Under the pieces are notes generated by a model. That model was given only the letters and a program-made list of their open reading frames with translations. It did not search any database and was not told where the DNA came from. Below are positions 45,692-57,754 of a stretch of DNA of 64,000 nucleotides, in pieces. The DNA comes from Enterobacteriaceae bacterium RIT691. GTDB lineage: Bacteria > Pseudomonadota > Gammaproteobacteria > Enterobacterales > Enterobacteriaceae. The stretch is from assembly GCA_009668205.1 (NCBI GenBank), contig WJYM01000004.1, forward strand, positions 62,001-126,000, given 5' to 3'. The position numbers and the translations under genes were made by a program. Positions within the stretch are counted from its first letter, which is position 1, and the number at the start of each line of letters is the position of its first letter.

Positions 45692-46735
45692 TTACAGGCT
45701 GTTGAACACGCGGTTCTCTTGTTCCTGTACGCGGATAAAGGTCGTGCGTTTGGTCAGCTCTTTCAGACGAGAGGCACCAACGTAGGTACAGGCTGAGCGC
45801 AGGCCGCCGAGGATATCACGCGCCGTGTCTTCAACCGGACCACGCATCTTCAGTTTGACGGTTTTACCTTCTGCTGCACGGTATTTCGCGACACCACCCA
45901 CATGGCGGTTCATCGCGGATTCAGAGCTCATGCCGTAGAACAGCATGAATGTTTCACCGTTTTCTTCCACCAGCGTGCCGCCGCTCTCTTCGTGACCCGC
46001 CAGCATACCGCCAAGCATCACGAAATCTGCGCCGCCGCCGAACGCTTTCGCCACATCGCCAGGCATCGTACAACCGCCATCGCTGACGATTTGGCCGCCA
46101 AGACCGTGCGCCGCATCGGCACATTCGATCACCGCAGAAAGCTGCGGGTAGCCCACGCCAGTTTTCACACGAGTGGTACACACAGAGCCCGGGCCAATAC
46201 CGACTTTAACGATATCCGCACCTGCCAGAATCAGCTCTTCACACATCTCGCCGGTCACCACGTTGCCAGCGCAAATGGTCTTGTCTTTCCACGATTCGCG
46301 GGCTTTAGAGACGAACTGGACGAAATGCTCTGAGTAGCCATTAGCCACGTCGATACAGATGAAATTCAGTGCCGGGTTCAGATTCAGGATTTGCTTAGTC
46401 TTATCGAAATCCGCATCGGAAGTCCCGGTCGAGACCATCACATGCTTCAGCACATCGGCGGAAACGCTCTGTGCAAACGCCTGCCACTCTTCGACAGAGT
46501 AGTGCTTGTGAACGGCAGTCAGAATACCAAACGCCGCCAGCGCTTTCGCCATCGCGAAGGTGCCTACGGTATCCATATTTGCAGCGATGATCGGAACGCC
46601 AGACCACGTCTGACCAGAATGTTTGAAAGTGTATTCACGTTCCAGTTCAACATCGGAACGGCTTTTGAGAGTAGAACGTTTAGGGCGGATAAGAACGTCT
46701 TTAAAACCTAACTTCAAATCTTCTTCAATACGCAT
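45692..46735 (-). CDS. guaC: GMP reductase
   Basis: 347 residues, the E. coli length. A TIM-barrel enzyme of the IMPDH/GMPR family that deaminates GMP to IMP using NADPH. The catalytic Cys lies in the phosphate-loop segment [17 protein letters not shown]. The conserved [20 protein letters not shown] and [14 protein letters not shown] segments follow. There are no CBS domains, which distinguishes it from IMP dehydrogenase (GuaB). It is divergent from coaE across 228 bases that contain a TACAAT on the plus strand near 46846. Confidence 0.97.
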   Translation of the reverse strand: MRIEEDLKLGFKDVLIRPKRSTLKSRSDVELEREYTFKHSGQTWSGVPIIAANMDTVGTFAMAKALAAFGILTAVHKHYSVEEWQAFAQSVSADVLKHVMVSTGTSDADFDKTKQILNLNPALNFICIDVANGYSEHFVQFVSKARESWKDKTICAGNVVTGEMCEELILAGADIVKVGIGPGSVCTTRVKTGVGYPQLSAVIECADAAHGLGGQIVSDGGCTMPGDVAKAFGGGADFVMLGGMLAGHEESGGTLVEENGETFMLFYGMSSESAMNRHVGGVAKYRAAEGKTVKLKMRGPVEDTARDILGGLRSACTYVGASRLKELTKRTTFIRVQEQENRVFNSL

Positions 46736-46963
46736 GTGGGGATTCCTGGGGTTCGAGGCATAAATGGACTAAGCGCAACTCCAGTGACGTTATCATACGC
46801 ACTAATCATCCCTGCGCAAGACTGCGATTTTCACTTTTTTTACGCTACAATCGTTCAAATTTACCTGGTGAACGGCGGCGTTAACATGGCTCTCGTCAGT
46901 TCCCACAAGCCTTAAATTTAAGCAATTGATTTATCGAATTTATTATTCACAGGAACAGGTGGT

Positions 46964-47584
46964 ATGAGGTATACAGTCGCGTTAACAGGTGGCATCGGCA
47001 GCGGAAAAAGTACCGTCGCGAATGCTTTTGCACACCTTGGAATTGACGTTATTGATGCCGATATCATCGCCCGTCAGGTTGTCGAGCCGGGAAGCCCGGC
47101 GTTACAGGCCATTATTGAGCGATTTGGTGCATCAATGCAGCTTGAGGATGGCAGCCTGAACCGGCGGGCGTTACGGGAACGTATTTTTACTGACCCGAGC
47201 GAAAAGTCCTGGCTTAATGCGCTTCTTCACCCCCTGATCCAGCAGGAGACACAACGACAGAGACAGCAGGCGACTTCGCCTTATGTCCTGTGGGTGGTTC
47301 CGCTGTTGGTGGAGAATCATCTCTGGCATAAGGCTGACAGAGTGCTGGTGGTGGATGTCACGCCGCAGACGCAGCTTCAGCGCACCGTACAGCGGGATAA
47401 TGTGTCAGAAGAACATGCAAAACAGATCCTTGCCGCTCAGGCATCGCGCGAAGCGCGCCTTGCCGTGGCAGACGACGTCATTGATAACAACGGCGCACCA
47501 GATGCCATTGCATTGGATGTAGCCCACCTGCATGCCCGCTATCTTGAGCTGGCACAGCAGGTCGATTCACAGGAAAAATCGTAA
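46964..47584 (+). CDS. coaE: Dephospho-CoA kinase
   Basis: 206 residues. The last step of coenzyme A synthesis: phosphorylation of the 3'-OH of dephospho-CoA. The P-loop GGIGSGKST (9-17) is intact, with [17 protein letters not shown] and [12 protein letters not shown] typical of the family. It has a clear AGGAAC / AGGTGG ribosome region. Its stop shares one base with the zapD start (TAATG), so coaE-zapD-yacG form a coupled operon. Confidence 0.96.
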   Translation: MRYTVALTGGIGSGKSTVANAFAHLGIDVIDADIIARQVVEPGSPALQAIIERFGASMQLEDGSLNRRALRERIFTDPSEKSWLNALLHPLIQQETQRQRQQATSPYVLWVVPLLVENHLWHKADRVLVVDVTPQTQLQRTVQRDNVSEEHAKQILAAQASREARLAVADDVIDNNGAPDAIALDVAHLHARYLELAQQVDSQEKS

Positions 47585-48327
47585 TGCACACCCACGTCCT
47601 TTTTGAACATCCCTTGAATGAGAAAATGCGCACCTGGCTGCGAATCGAATTTCTCGTTCAACAGCTGAACTGCAACCTGCCTGTCACGGATCACGCCACC
47701 GCGTTGCATTTTTTCCGTAATATTGGGGATTTACTGGATGTGTTTGAACGCGGAGAAGTTCGCACTGAACTGCTGAAAGAACTGGAGCGCCAGCAGCGCA
47801 AACTGAAGCAGTGGGACGAAGTCCCGGGTGTGGACAAAAGCCGGATTGAATCCCTGCGCCAGCAGTTGAAAAACAGCAGCGCGATCCTGATGTCAGCGCC
47901 GCGTGTGGGCCAGGTGCTGCGAGAAGACCGCCTGATAGGACTGGTGCGCCAGCGCCTGAGCATTCCTGGCGGCTGCTGCAGTTTCGATCTGCCAACATTG
48001 CATATCTGGCTGCATGCCCCTCAGTCACAGCGTGATTCACAGGTTAGCCACTGGCTGGAAAGCCTGGAGCCAATGAACCAGGCGCTGAACCTGATCCTCG
48101 ACCTGGTACGCAATTCCGCCCCGTTCCGCAAGCAAACCAGCCTCAACGGGTTCTTCCAGGACAACGGGGAAGATGCCGATTTACTGCGCCTGCAGCTGGT
48201 ACTGAACGACCAGCTTTATCCGCAGATTTCTGGTCATAAGAGCCGATTCGCCATTCGCTTTATGCCGCTGGACAGCGAAAATGGCCTCGTGCCTGAGCGC
48301 CTGGATTTCGAACTGGCCTGTTGTTAA
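47584..48327 (+). CDS. zapD: Z-ring associated protein ZapD
   Basis: 247 residues matching E. coli ZapD. The protein binds the FtsZ C-terminal peptide and bundles FtsZ filaments at the division site; FtsZ itself is encoded in this window at 53532-54683. The N-terminal part is helical ([20 protein letters not shown]), and the C-terminal part is a beta-rich domain. The start overlaps the coaE stop by one base. No membrane span or signal is seen, consistent with a cytosolic protein. Confidence 0.95.
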   Translation: MHTHVLFEHPLNEKMRTWLRIEFLVQQLNCNLPVTDHATALHFFRNIGDLLDVFERGEVRTELLKELERQQRKLKQWDEVPGVDKSRIESLRQQLKNSSAILMSAPRVGQVLREDRLIGLVRQRLSIPGGCCSFDLPTLHIWLHAPQSQRDSQVSHWLESLEPMNQALNLILDLVRNSAPFRKQTSLNGFFQDNGEDADLLRLQLVLNDQLYPQISGHKSRFAIRFMPLDSENGLVPERLDFELACC

Positions 48328-48336
48328 GGAGGCACT

Positions 48337-48531
48337 ATGAGCAACGAAACGACCGTTAACTGCCCGACCTGTGGCAAAAGCGTTATCTGGGGCGAGCAGA
48401 GTCCGTTCCGCCCCTTCTGCTGTAAGCGCTGTCAGCTGATCGATCTGGGTGAATGGGCCGCCGAAGAAAAGCGCATCCCAAGCTCAGGCGATCTCTCCGA
48501 CAGCGATGACTGGAGCGAAGAGCAGGTTTAA
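48337..48531 (+). CDS. yacG: DNA gyrase inhibitor YacG
   Basis: A 64-residue zinc protein. The four zinc ligands are visible as CPTCGK near the N-terminus and [18 protein letters not shown]. An AAGGAGG site overlaps the zapD stop. In E. coli YacG binds GyrB and lowers gyrase activity. The stop overlaps the convergent mutT stop by four bases. Confidence 0.95.
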   Translation: MSNETTVNCPTCGKSVIWGEQSPFRPFCCKRCQLIDLGEWAAEEKRIPSSGDLSDSDDWSEEQV

Positions 48532-48920
48532 GCTTCCGCGATCAGTTTAGCGATCACGGGTTCGTTGGCAGGAGGGAATTCTTCTGCCAACAGATCTTTC
48601 TGAGCAACCCAGCGTCCCGGCTGTCCCTCTTTTCCCCACGGTTCGCCCTGCCAGCTGTCTACCAGCCAGAACCACAATGTGATGTGCCTGTCCGGGAACT
48701 GATATTCCAGCTTATCAAACAGGTAAGCGGATTCAGGCAAAATGCCCACTTCCTCAAACAGTTCGCGCGCCAACGCCATTTCCGGGCTTTCACCCTCTTC
48801 AATTTTGCCGCCAGGAAATTCCCACATGTTGGCCATATGAGCATCCGCTGCACGTTGAGTAATAAAGATTTCTCCGGCTGCGTTTCTCAGGATACCGGTC
48901 GAAATTTGCAGTGTTTTCAC
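48528..48920 (-). CDS. mutT: 8-oxo-dGTP diphosphatase
   Basis: 130 residues, GTG start 8 bases after GGAG. It hydrolyses 8-oxo-dGTP and so prevents A:T to C:G transversions. The Nudix box G-x5-E-x7-REUxEExGU is complete from Gly38 to Ile60. The gene is downstream of secA on the same strand, separated by a terminator hairpin. It is convergent with yacG. Confidence 0.96.
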   Translation of the reverse strand: MKTLQISTGILRNAAGEIFITQRAADAHMANMWEFPGGKIEEGESPEMALARELFEEVGILPESAYLFDKLEYQFPDRHITLWFWLVDSWQGEPWGKEGQPGRWVAQKDLLAEEFPPANEPVIAKLIAEA

Positions 48921-48934
48921 GATGTTCGCTCCAT

Positions 48935-48960
48935 AAAAAAGGCGCTGTTTCCAGCGCCTT
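48935..48960 (-). terminator. Terminator between secA and mutT
   Basis: A 9-bp stem AAGGCGCTG / CAGCGCCTT with a 4-base loop, followed by six T on the minus strand, 31 bases after the secA stop. Confidence 0.85.
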
Positions 48961-48990
48961 GATCTAACTGACTGTAATAATTAGCAGACC

Positions 48991-51696
48991 TTAGCTGATA
49001 CGGCCATGGCACTGCTTATATTTTTTTCCTGAACCGCATGGGCACGGGTCGTTACGGCCGACTTTGCGCTCGCCAGTCTCTGCGGCCAGAGATTGTGCTG
49101 CAGCGGTGTCGTCATCGGCATGACTGAGTTGCTGCATCTGTGCCAGACGCTCAGCTTCCTGACGACGCTGCTCTTCCATCGCTTCGACTTCTTCCGGCAT
49201 GCGGACCTGAACTTTGCACAGGGTGCTGATCACTTCGTACTTCAGTGACTCCAGCATCGCCGCGAACATAGCGAAGGATTCACGTTTGTACTCCTGCTTA
49301 GGATCCTTCTGCGCATAGCCACGCAGATGGATGCCCTGACGCAGGTAGTCCATGGCGGCCAGGTGCTCTTTCCACAGGGAGTCGAGCGTCTGCAGCATCA
49401 CGCCTTTTTCGAAGTGACGCATCATTTCGATGCCAACCACTTCTTCTTTACGCTGATACACTTCTACGCCGCTTTGCAGAATACGCTCACGCAGCGTTTC
49501 TTCATGCAGCTCCGGCTCTTTATCCAGCCACTCTTTGATTGGCAGGTCGAGGTCGAAATCGTTTTTCAGACGTTCCTGCAGGCCTTCGACATCCCACATT
49601 TCTTCCAGCGACTGCGGCGGAATATGCGCATCGATGGTCGCTTTGAACACGTCTTCGCGGATGCTGGCGATAGTTTCGCTCACATCGGACACGTCCAGCA
49701 GTTCGTTACGCTGGGTGTAGATTGCGCGGCGCTGATCGTTGGCAACATCATCATATTCCAGCAGCTGCTTACGAATATCGAAGTTGCGGCTTTCCACTTT
49801 ACGCTGCGCGTTGGCAATCGCTTTGGTGACCCATGGGTGCTCGATAGCTTCACCTGGCTTCATCCCCAGCTTACGCATCATGCCGGAAACGCGGTCGGAG
49901 GCAAAGATACGCATCAGCGCATCTTCCATAGACAGGTAGAAGCGGGATGAACCAGCATCACCCTGACGACCAGAACGGCCACGCAGCTGGTTATCGATAC
50001 GACGGGATTCGTGACGCTCGGTACCGACGATATGCAGACCACCTGCCGTCAGAACGGCATCATGGCGAACCTGCCAGTCTTCTTTGATCTTCGCAATCTG
50101 CTCAGCCGTTGGTTCTTCCAGCTGAGCCACTTCGGCCTGCCAGCTCCCCCCGAGCATGATGTCCGTACCACGACCTGCCATGTTGGTGGCAATGGTTACG
50201 GTTGACGGATAACCGGCCTGCGCAACGATATCGGCTTCGCTGGCGTGGAATTTGGCGTTCAGAACGTTGTGTTTAATCCCCGCTTTGGTCAGCTCATGAG
50301 ATACCACTTCAGATTTCTCGATAGAGATGGTCCCCACCAGCACCGGCTGGCCCTGAGCGGTACGCTCTTTGATATCTTCAATGATGGCCTGAATTTTTTC
50401 CGCTTCGGTCATGTAAACCAGATCCGGCATATCCTTACGGATCATCGGACGGTTGGTTGGCACAACCACGGTGTCCAGCTTGTAGATAGAGCTGAATTCA
50501 AACGCTTCAGTATCTGCAGTACCGGTCATACCGGCCAGTTTTTCATACAGACGGAAGTAGTTCTGGAAAGTGATAGAAGCCAGCGTCTGGTTTTCGTTCT
50601 GAATATCCACACCTTCTTTAGCTTCAACAGCCTGGTGCAGACCGTCAGACCAGCGACGTCCCTGCATAGTACGGCCAGTGTGTTCATCAACGATAATGAC
50701 TTCGCCGTCTTTAACGATGTAATCAACGTCGCGGGTAAACAGCACGTGGGCACGCAGTGCAGCAGTCACGTGGTGCATCAGCATAATGTTAGTCGGCGAG
50801 TACAGTGATTCGCCCTCTTCCATGATGCCTTCCTGAACCAGCAGCTCTTCTACCAGCACCAGGCCGCGTTCGGTGATGTTCACCTGGCGCGCTTTTTCGT
50901 CCACCGAGAAGTGACCTTCGCCCTGGAAGGTATCAGAGTCTTCTTTTTCCTGACGGATCAGGTGCGGGATGATTTTGTTGACCTGCTTGTACATCTCGGA
51001 GCTGTCTTCAGCCGGGCCGGAGATGATAAGCGGGGTACGGGCTTCATCGATCAGGATGGAGTCCACTTCATCGACCAGTGCGTAGTGCAGTTTACGCTGT
51101 ACGCGCTCTTCCGGGCTGAACGCCATGTTATCGCGCAGGTAGTCGAAACCGTATTCGTTGTTGGTGCCGTAGGTGATGTCGGCGTTATAAGCTTCACGCT
51201 TAGCCGGTGCCGGCAGGCCAGACATATTGATACCCACGGTCATGCCGAGGAATTCAAACAGTGGGCGGTTGTTTTCGGCGTCACGCTGAGCCAGGTAGTC
51301 GTTGACGGTCACGACGTGCACGCCTTTACCAGACAGGGCGTTAACGTAAGCTGGCAGGGTTGCCGTCAGGGTTTTACCTTCACCGGTACGCATTTCTGCG
51401 ATGCAGCGATCGTTCAGTACCATACCGCCGAGCAGCTGGACGTCGAAGTGACGCATACCAAACACTCGCTTACTGGCTTCACGGACCACGGCGAATGCTT
51501 CCGGGATCAGGTTTTCTACCGTTTCACCTTTTTCCAGACGCGCACGGAATTCCTGAGTTTTGCCTTTCAGTTCATCGTCGGAGAGTTTAATCATCTCCGG
51601 TTCCATGGCATTGATCTGATTAACGCTTTTACGCATACGACGCAGCGTACGGTCGTTACGGCTACCGAAAACTTTGGTTAACATTTTGATAAGCAT
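48991..51696 (-). CDS. secA: Preprotein translocase ATPase SecA
   Basis: 901 residues, the E. coli length. It is the motor that pushes unfolded preproteins through SecYEG. Walker A MRTGEGKT is at 102-109, the DEAD-like motif is [15 protein letters not shown], and NMAGRGTDI with [19 protein letters not shown] are the later helicase motifs. The C-terminal zinc finger is [13 protein letters not shown] (Cys885, 887, 896) and binds SecB. It is downstream of secM with a 61-base gap whose hairpin could mask the ribosome site. Confidence 0.98.
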   Translation of the reverse strand: MLIKMLTKVFGSRNDRTLRRMRKSVNQINAMEPEMIKLSDDELKGKTQEFRARLEKGETVENLIPEAFAVVREASKRVFGMRHFDVQLLGGMVLNDRCIAEMRTGEGKTLTATLPAYVNALSGKGVHVVTVNDYLAQRDAENNRPLFEFLGMTVGINMSGLPAPAKREAYNADITYGTNNEYGFDYLRDNMAFSPEERVQRKLHYALVDEVDSILIDEARTPLIISGPAEDSSEMYKQVNKIIPHLIRQEKEDSDTFQGEGHFSVDEKARQVNITERGLVLVEELLVQEGIMEEGESLYSPTNIMLMHHVTAALRAHVLFTRDVDYIVKDGEVIIVDEHTGRTMQGRRWSDGLHQAVEAKEGVDIQNENQTLASITFQNYFRLYEKLAGMTGTADTEAFEFSSIYKLDTVVVPTNRPMIRKDMPDLVYMTEAEKIQAIIEDIKERTAQGQPVLVGTISIEKSEVVSHELTKAGIKHNVLNAKFHASEADIVAQAGYPSTVTIATNMAGRGTDIMLGGSWQAEVAQLEEPTAEQIAKIKEDWQVRHDAVLTAGGLHIVGTERHESRRIDNQLRGRSGRQGDAGSSRFYLSMEDALMRIFASDRVSGMMRKLGMKPGEAIEHPWVTKAIANAQRKVESRNFDIRKQLLEYDDVANDQRRAIYTQRNELLDVSDVSETIASIREDVFKATIDAHIPPQSLEEMWDVEGLQERLKNDFDLDLPIKEWLDKEPELHEETLRERILQSGVEVYQRKEEVVGIEMMRHFEKGVMLQTLDSLWKEHLAAMDYLRQGIHLRGYAQKDPKQEYKRESFAMFAAMLESLKYEVISTLCKVQVRMPEEVEAMEEQRRQEAERLAQMQQLSHADDDTAAAQSLAAETGERKVGRNDPCPCGSGKKYKQCHGRIS

Positions 51697-51713
51697 AATT
51701 AAAATCTCAATCG

Positions 51714-51728
51714 CCCCGCTCTGCGGAG
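51714..51728 (-). promoter_or_regulatory. secM-secA translational control hairpin
   Basis: On the minus strand CTCCGC pairs with GCGGGG across a 3-base loop, between secM and the secA Shine-Dalgarno sequence (GAGATT). In E. coli, ribosome arrest on SecM opens such a structure and frees the secA start. The hairpin here is short and is only part of the possible fold. Confidence 0.5.
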
Positions 51729-51757
51729 TCTTAGCATTAGTAAAAGTTGTTTTTTTA

Positions 51758-52258
51758 TTAGCTAAGGCGCTGAGGTCCGGCGCGGATGCCCTGCACCTGG
51801 CTGAGCCAGTGGCCTACGGCAAATGTGGAAGGAGAGTAACGTTCAGTGCGTTCTGCCAACACACGGGTGCTGGCAGGCTGTGGACTTTCGCCCATCAGGA
51901 GCGCATTTAAGGTATCCAGCAGCGCCCGATGGTGCACTTCAATCGGTGCAACAGCATCTGCCACAGGCAGCGCCTGCGGGGCCATCGCGAAGGAAAGATG
52001 GCGAATAACGGTGCGGATCGCGTGCTGATGCCAGTAATCGACTGTAAACGAGGGACGACGATTACTTTCCAGCAGCGCCAGTTGGGTGAAATTAACCCTG
52101 GTATCGGTATGGCTGCTGGCGGCTTTGGCGGGCTGGGTGGACTCTGCGGTATTGGCAATTGCGGGCAAGCCGAATCCTGCCGCGACCATCCCCAACAGGA
52201 GATGCGGCCAGAAATATCGTCTGCCAAACTGTCGCCAACGCGTCAGTATTCCGCTCAC
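51758..52258 (-). CDS. secM: Secretion monitor SecM
   Basis: 166 residues, GTG start with AGGTGG upstream. An atypically long signal peptide (residues about 1-37) sends it to the Sec machinery, followed by a rapidly evolving region. The arrest peptide reads [17 protein letters not shown] (146-162), four residues from the end. It follows the consensus FxxxxWIxxxxGIRAGP except that Leu replaces Ile after Trp151. The E. coli protein is 170 residues. SecM stalls its ribosome unless it is pulled by SecA, and so tunes secA translation. Confidence 0.93.
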   Translation of the reverse strand: MSGILTRWRQFGRRYFWPHLLLGMVAAGFGLPAIANTAESTQPAKAASSHTDTRVNFTQLALLESNRRPSFTVDYWHQHAIRTVIRHLSFAMAPQALPVADAVAPIEVHHRALLDTLNALLMGESPQPASTRVLAERTERYSPSTFAVGHWLSQVQGIRAGPQRLS

Positions 52259-52445
52259 TTAGCTTGCCACCTGAATTGTCGTCCATCCATCAAAATTTTT
52301 AAGCTCGAAGATAGTACCATTATTGGTGTTTATCAGCAGCAGGAATGAAGATGATATAAGAGGAAAAACGCTCAGGAAAGCAGCGAACGCGCGCTAACTG
52401 CTCAGTAAAAAGGGAATAGAGAGGAAACGAAGGTGGGTAGAAAGC

Positions 52446-52492
52446 AAAAAAAAAGACTGGTACCCTGGACGGAGAGAGTACCAGGTTACCAG
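52446..52492 (-). terminator. Intrinsic terminator of lpxC
   Basis: An outer stem CTGGTA / TACCAG and inner stem CCTGG / CCAGG, with one mismatch between them, close a 12-base loop. A run of nine T on the minus strand follows. It ends the division-cluster transcript 22 bases after the lpxC stop and before secM. Confidence 0.85.
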
Positions 52493-52514
52493 CCGATTTA
52501 TAGCGTGGTCAGGC

Positions 52515-53531
<1,017 letters not shown>

Positions 53532-54683
53532 TTAATCAGCTTGCTTACGCAGGAAGGCAGGGATATCCAAATAATCCGGTTCTTTAGTGGTTTGCGGCGT
53601 TGTGTCGTTAACCACTTTAGCGGCCGGTTTCTGCTCTTGCGTCAGTGGAGCCATACCGTGCTGCTGGTAGCGATCTATAGCGGGCTGCTGCTGTTGTTTA
53701 TTGCTCACCAGGGTAATTTCAGGACGCTTGTCCATACCGATACCGGTAGCAACAACGGTCACGCGCAGTTCGTCGTTCATATCCGGGTCAAGAGAAGTAC
53801 CGATAACCACGGTCGCGTTATCAGACGCGAACGCACGGATGGTGTTACCCACGGTTTCAAACTCATCCAGACGCAGATCGAAGCCCGCGGTGATGTTAAC
53901 CAGAACGCCACGCGCGCCAGACAGGTCGATATCTTCCAACAGTGGAGAAGAGATAGCCATTTCAGCCGCTTCTTCTGCACGGTCTTCACCGCTTGCCAGA
54001 CCTGAGCCCATCATCGCATAGCCCATTTCGGACATCACGGTGCGCACGTCAGCAAAGTCGACGTTCATCAGACCCGGACGGGTGATCAGTTCAGCGATAC
54101 CCTGCACCGCACCTTTCAGTACGTCGTTGGCCGCACCGAAAGCGTCCAGCAGAGAGATACCACGACCCAGCACTTTCAGCAGCTTGTCGTTTGGAATCGT
54201 GATCAGAGAGTCCACATGCTTGGACAGCTCAGCGATACCCTGCTCCGCAAACGCCATACGCTTCTTGCCTTCGAAGTTGAAAGGCTTTGTCACGACAGCT
54301 ACGGTCAGAATACCCAAATCTTTTGCCACTTCAGCGACAACAGGTGCAGCACCCGTACCGGTACCACCGCCCATGCCCGCAGCGATAAACACCATGTCTG
54401 CGCCTTCCAGAGCAGCGCGCAGTGCTTCACGGTCTTCATCCGCAGCATTGCGACCTACTTCAGGGTTTGCACCCGCACCCAGACCTTTGGTAATGCCATT
54501 ACCAATCTGGATGGTCTGACCCACTGCCGTTTTACGCAGCGCCTGAGCGTCGGTATTCACAGCGAAGAAATCAACACCCTCAATGCGCTCGCGCACCATG
54601 TGCTCGACGGCGTTGCCACCGCCACCACCGACGCCGATGACTTTAATCACCGCGTCGTTGGTCAGTTCCATAGGTTCAAACAT
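53532..54683 (-). CDS. ftsZ: Cell division GTPase FtsZ
   Basis: 383 residues, nearly identical to E. coli FtsZ. It polymerises into the Z ring at mid-cell. The tubulin signature GGGTGTG is at 105-111, the GTP-binding [10 protein letters not shown] near the N-terminus, and the catalytic T7 loop [11 protein letters not shown] variable linker (about 317-368) precedes the C-terminal peptide [14 protein letters not shown] (370-383), which binds FtsA, ZipA and ZapD. The upstream gap to ftsA is 62 bases and contains a hairpin. Confidence 0.98.
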   Translation of the reverse strand: MFEPMELTNDAVIKVIGVGGGGGNAVEHMVRERIEGVDFFAVNTDAQALRKTAVGQTIQIGNGITKGLGAGANPEVGRNAADEDREALRAALEGADMVFIAAGMGGGTGTGAAPVVAEVAKDLGILTVAVVTKPFNFEGKKRMAFAEQGIAELSKHVDSLITIPNDKLLKVLGRGISLLDAFGAANDVLKGAVQGIAELITRPGLMNVDFADVRTVMSEMGYAMMGSGLASGEDRAEEAAEMAISSPLLEDIDLSGARGVLVNITAGFDLRLDEFETVGNTIRAFASDNATVVIGTSLDPDMNDELRVTVVATGIGMDKRPEITLVSNKQQQQPAIDRYQQHGMAPLTQEQKPAAKVVNDTTPQTTKEPDYLDIPAFLRKQAD

Positions 54684-54712
54684 AGTTTCTCTCCGTTTTG
54701 TGCCTGTCGCCT

Positions 54713-54737
54713 GAGAGCGCTAATTTTCGGCGCTCTC
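54713..54737 (-). other. Hairpin in the ftsA-ftsZ gap
   Basis: An 8-bp stem GAGAGCGC / GCGCTCTC with a 9-base AT-rich loop lies just upstream of the ftsZ ribosome site on the minus strand. It may mark RNA processing or affect translation of ftsZ. There is no terminator-type U-tract directly after it. Confidence 0.5.
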
Positions 54738-54745
54738 TTAAAAAA

Positions 54746-56002
54746 TTAAAACTCTTTTCGCAGCCAGGTATTAATTCGCTTAATCCATGAACTCACTGCG
54801 ACGCGTTTTTCCACTTCAGCTTCACCACTGAGATGAGACTCTTTTCCGTAGTGCAGCAGGCCCACCGCCGTTGAATAGTACGGCTCCTGGGCATAATCCG
54901 TCAGTCCGGTGATGTTCAGCGGCGCGCCAATGCGCACCTGCGTATGGAACACGCGCTGTGCGCAGGCCGCCAGGCCTTCAATTTGCGCCGCGCCACCGGT
55001 CAGAACAATCCCTGCAGCCAGATGGTGTTTGACACCCTGCTGGCGCAGCTGTTCCTGCAATTGCAAAATCTCTTCGTTCACCAGGTTCAGCAGCTCGGTG
55101 TAACGCGGCTCAATCACTTCAGCCAACGTCTGGCGCTGCAGGCTGCGCGGTGGACGACCACCCACGCTTGGCACTTCCACGCTCTCGTCTTTTCCAACGA
55201 TAGAGCCCAGTGCACAACCATGACGAACTTTAATTGCCTCGGCATCGCTTGGCGGTGTGCCGAAGGCGTAAGCGATATCGCTGGTCACCACATTCCCCGC
55301 ATACGGGATCACTTTGGTGTGACGCAGAGCACCGCCGGTATAAACCGCGATGTCCATAGTACCACCGCCAACGTCGACCACACAGACGCCCAGCTCACGT
55401 TCGTCTTCCGTCAGGACGGAATAACTCGACGCCAGACCCGCGAAAATAAGTTGGTCAACCTTCAGACCACAGCGTTCCACTGCTTTGACGATGTTTTTCG
55501 CCATGTCGTTATGACAGGTAATCAGGTGCACTTTTGCCTGCATACGCACGCCAGACAGGCCCACCGGATTCTTAATGCCTTCCTGGTAATCGATCGCATA
55601 TTCCTGCGGGATCACATGGAGAACACGATGCTCGTCACGCACACGTACGGATTTCGCGGTATGTACCACGTTCTCGACGTCTTCCAGCGTGACCTCTTCT
55701 TCCGAAATAGGCACCATGCCGATTTCATTCTGACAGCTAATATGTTTGCCCGAAAGTGCCAGATACACCGAAGAGATCTGACAATCCGCCATCAATTCTG
55801 CCTGGTCAATGGCGCGCTGTACGCATTTCACCACCGATTCCAGATCGTTAACGCCACCTTTGTCCATACCGCGGGATGGGCAACTGCCCACGCCGATAAT
55901 ATTGACCATTCCGTCGGGCAGAACTTCCCCTACCAAAGCGGCTACCTTCGCGGTACCAATTTCCAGTCCTACTACCAGTTTTCTGTCCGTCGCTTTGATC
56001 AT
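54746..56002 (-). CDS. ftsA: Cell division protein FtsA
   Basis: 418 residues, actin-like. It tethers FtsZ filaments to the membrane. The ATPase-fold motifs are [18 protein letters not shown] (phosphate 1), [19 protein letters not shown] (phosphate 2) and [14 protein letters not shown]. The C-terminal amphipathic helix [15 protein letters not shown] is the membrane-targeting sequence. The start overlaps the ftsQ stop as ATGA. Confidence 0.98.
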   Translation of the reverse strand: MIKATDRKLVVGLEIGTAKVAALVGEVLPDGMVNIIGVGSCPSRGMDKGGVNDLESVVKCVQRAIDQAELMADCQISSVYLALSGKHISCQNEIGMVPISEEEVTLEDVENVVHTAKSVRVRDEHRVLHVIPQEYAIDYQEGIKNPVGLSGVRMQAKVHLITCHNDMAKNIVKAVERCGLKVDQLIFAGLASSYSVLTEDERELGVCVVDVGGGTMDIAVYTGGALRHTKVIPYAGNVVTSDIAYAFGTPPSDAEAIKVRHGCALGSIVGKDESVEVPSVGGRPPRSLQRQTLAEVIEPRYTELLNLVNEEILQLQEQLRQQGVKHHLAAGIVLTGGAAQIEGLAACAQRVFHTQVRIGAPLNITGLTDYAQEPYYSTAVGLLHYGKESHLSGEAEVEKRVAVSSWIKRINTWLRKEF

Positions 56003-56832
56003 TGTTGCTCTGCCTGTGCCTGATTTTGTTGTTGATGTGTATCCTCTACCGGCGCAGGCTGCCAGCCTACTGCCGCGCCTGAGTCGTAACGCAAATCAAC
56101 GTAGCTAATCCGTTTGCCATCGGTTTGCGCCTGCTGCTGAAGAACCGGATAAAGTTCTAAAAAGCGCTCAAGCCGTTTCATCGTATCGCCACGTCCCAGG
56201 TTCAGTTTGATGTCATCATTCAACGTCAACTGCCAGGAACGGCGTGCGGTCATTGCCGCCACTTTCAACGTAAACTTCCCTTTAGCCAGCACCTGCCCCA
56301 TATCGTGGTAGTCCTGCAGCACTTCAGCTTCGCTGCCTTCCGGCCCCGATAACATAGGGAGATTTTGCTTGCTGGTGCGATCCGCCGGGATACTGAACGC
56401 ATTACCGTCGGCATCCACCATATGCTGATCATTCCAACGCGCAATCGGCACATATTCAACCAGATGAATCTTCAATTCGTCCGGCCATTGCTTTCTAACG
56501 CTTGCCTGCTTGATCCACGGCAGACGTTCAATCTGGCTCTGAATGATATTGACGTCCTGGGTCATAAACGTCCCCGGCGGACCGAGCGCTAAAATAGCCT
56601 GACGAATATCATCATTGCGCGTGTAGTGCCTTTCGCCCGTCACAACCAGCTTCGACAGCGGCAGGCGCTGCGCATCTTCCATCCAGCCCAGCACCATCCA
56701 GCCGCTCATCAACACGGTAAATAATACCGCGAGCAGGAACACAATCCCTGCAAGACGCGTTCCATTATTTCTGCGTGAAGCCGCTATCTCTTCTTCTTCA
56801 CGATTCCGTGTATTCAGTGCTGCCTGCGACAT
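55999..56832 (-). CDS. ftsQ: Cell division protein FtsQ
   Basis: 277 residues. A short cytoplasmic N-terminus with RRNNG, one membrane span (about 27-50), and a periplasmic part with the POTRA domain ([20 protein letters not shown]) followed by the beta domain. It links early Z-ring proteins with FtsL, FtsB and FtsI. The C-terminal tail is Gln-rich. It overlaps ftsA by four bases and lies one base after ddlB. Confidence 0.96.
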   Translation of the reverse strand: MSQAALNTRNREEEEIAASRRNNGTRLAGIVFLLAVLFTVLMSGWMVLGWMEDAQRLPLSKLVVTGERHYTRNDDIRQAILALGPPGTFMTQDVNIIQSQIERLPWIKQASVRKQWPDELKIHLVEYVPIARWNDQHMVDADGNAFSIPADRTSKQNLPMLSGPEGSEAEVLQDYHDMGQVLAKGKFTLKVAAMTARRSWQLTLNDDIKLNLGRGDTMKRLERFLELYPVLQQQAQTDGKRISYVDLRYDSGAAVGWQPAPVEDTHQQQNQAQAEQQ

Positions 56833-56833
56833 A

Positions 56834-57754
56834 TCAACCCGCCAGGTCCAAAATGCGTACCACTAACTGCGAAAAGCTCAGACCCGCCTGACGCGCCGCC
56901 ATTGGCACCAGGCTATGGCTGGTCATCCCCGGAGAGGTATTCGCCTCCAGCAGATACAACTGGCCATCACTGTCCTGCATCACATCGATGCGTCCCCACC
57001 CGGCACAACCCAAAACTTTCCAGGCTTTCAGGACCAAGGACTGCATTTCTTGCTCACGAGACGGATCTTCGCAACCAGGGCAGAAATACTGCGTCTCGTC
57101 AGAGAGATACTTCGCCTCATAATCATAGAAGACTCCGGCCGGTTGGATGCGTACAGACGGTAAAATTTCTTCACCGAGTACGGCGACCGTAAATTCCGGG
57201 CCGCTTAACCATTTTTCAATCAGAACTTCTTCATCATGCTGAAAAGCCAGCGCTAAGGCATCGGTCAATTCACCACTTTCGAGGACTCTCGACATCCCGA
57301 CGCTGGATCCTTCACGGCTTGGCTTTACGATCAGCGGCAAACCGAGCGCCACGATGCGCTGCTGCTGTTCCTGCGTCAGGCCTTGCGCAAACTCAGTGCG
57401 AGTCAGCGCAACCCATGGCGCAACAGGCAATCCTGCGCCCTGCCACAGCAGTTTGCTGCGCAGTTTGTCCATGGAAATGGCCGACGCCATCACGCCGCTG
57501 CCGGTATAAGGCAGGTTAATCAGCTCCAGCAGGCCCTGAAGGGTACCATCTTCCCCGCCACGCCCATGCAGTGCAATAAACGCTTTCTTAAAGCCCTGAT
57601 TTTTTAACTGTGTGATGTCAGCATCACGCGGATCAACGCCATGAGCGTCGATGCCGGCTTCACGCAACCCGGCCAGCACTGCTGCACCAGAGTTAAGGGA
57701 GACTTCTCGCTCAGCAGAGGTCCCGCCGAGGAGGACAGCGATTCTATCAGCCAT
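56834..57754 (-). CDS. ddlB: D-alanine--D-alanine ligase B
   Basis: 306 residues of the ATP-grasp family. It joins two D-Ala for the UDP-MurNAc pentapeptide. Visible motifs are the N-terminal [50 protein letters not shown] (grasp) and [15 protein letters not shown] (metal and serine clamp). It overlaps murC by eight bases and precedes ftsQ by one base. Confidence 0.97.
   Translation of the reverse strand: MADRIAVLLGGTSAEREVSLNSGAAVLAGLREAGIDAHGVDPRDADITQLKNQGFKKAFIALHGRGGEDGTLQGLLELINLPYTGSGVMASAISMDKLRSKLLWQGAGLPVAPWVALTRTEFAQGLTQEQQQRIVALGLPLIVKPSREGSSVGMSRVLESGELTDALALAFQHDEEVLIEKWLSGPEFTVAVLGEEILPSVRIQPAGVFYDYEAKYLSDETQYFCPGCEDPSREQEMQSLVLKAWKVLGCAGWGRIDVMQDSDGQLYLLEANTSPGMTSHSLVPMAARQAGLSFSQLVVRILDLAG

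Noticed and set aside
46800-46963. Possible RNA gene between guaC and coaE
   Set aside because: Only a TACAAT-type -10 was seen; there is no terminator or stable fold before coaE.
54944-56023. 359-codon frame antisense to ftsA
   Set aside because: ftsA is certain on the minus strand; the antisense translation is His/Gln-rich with no family features.
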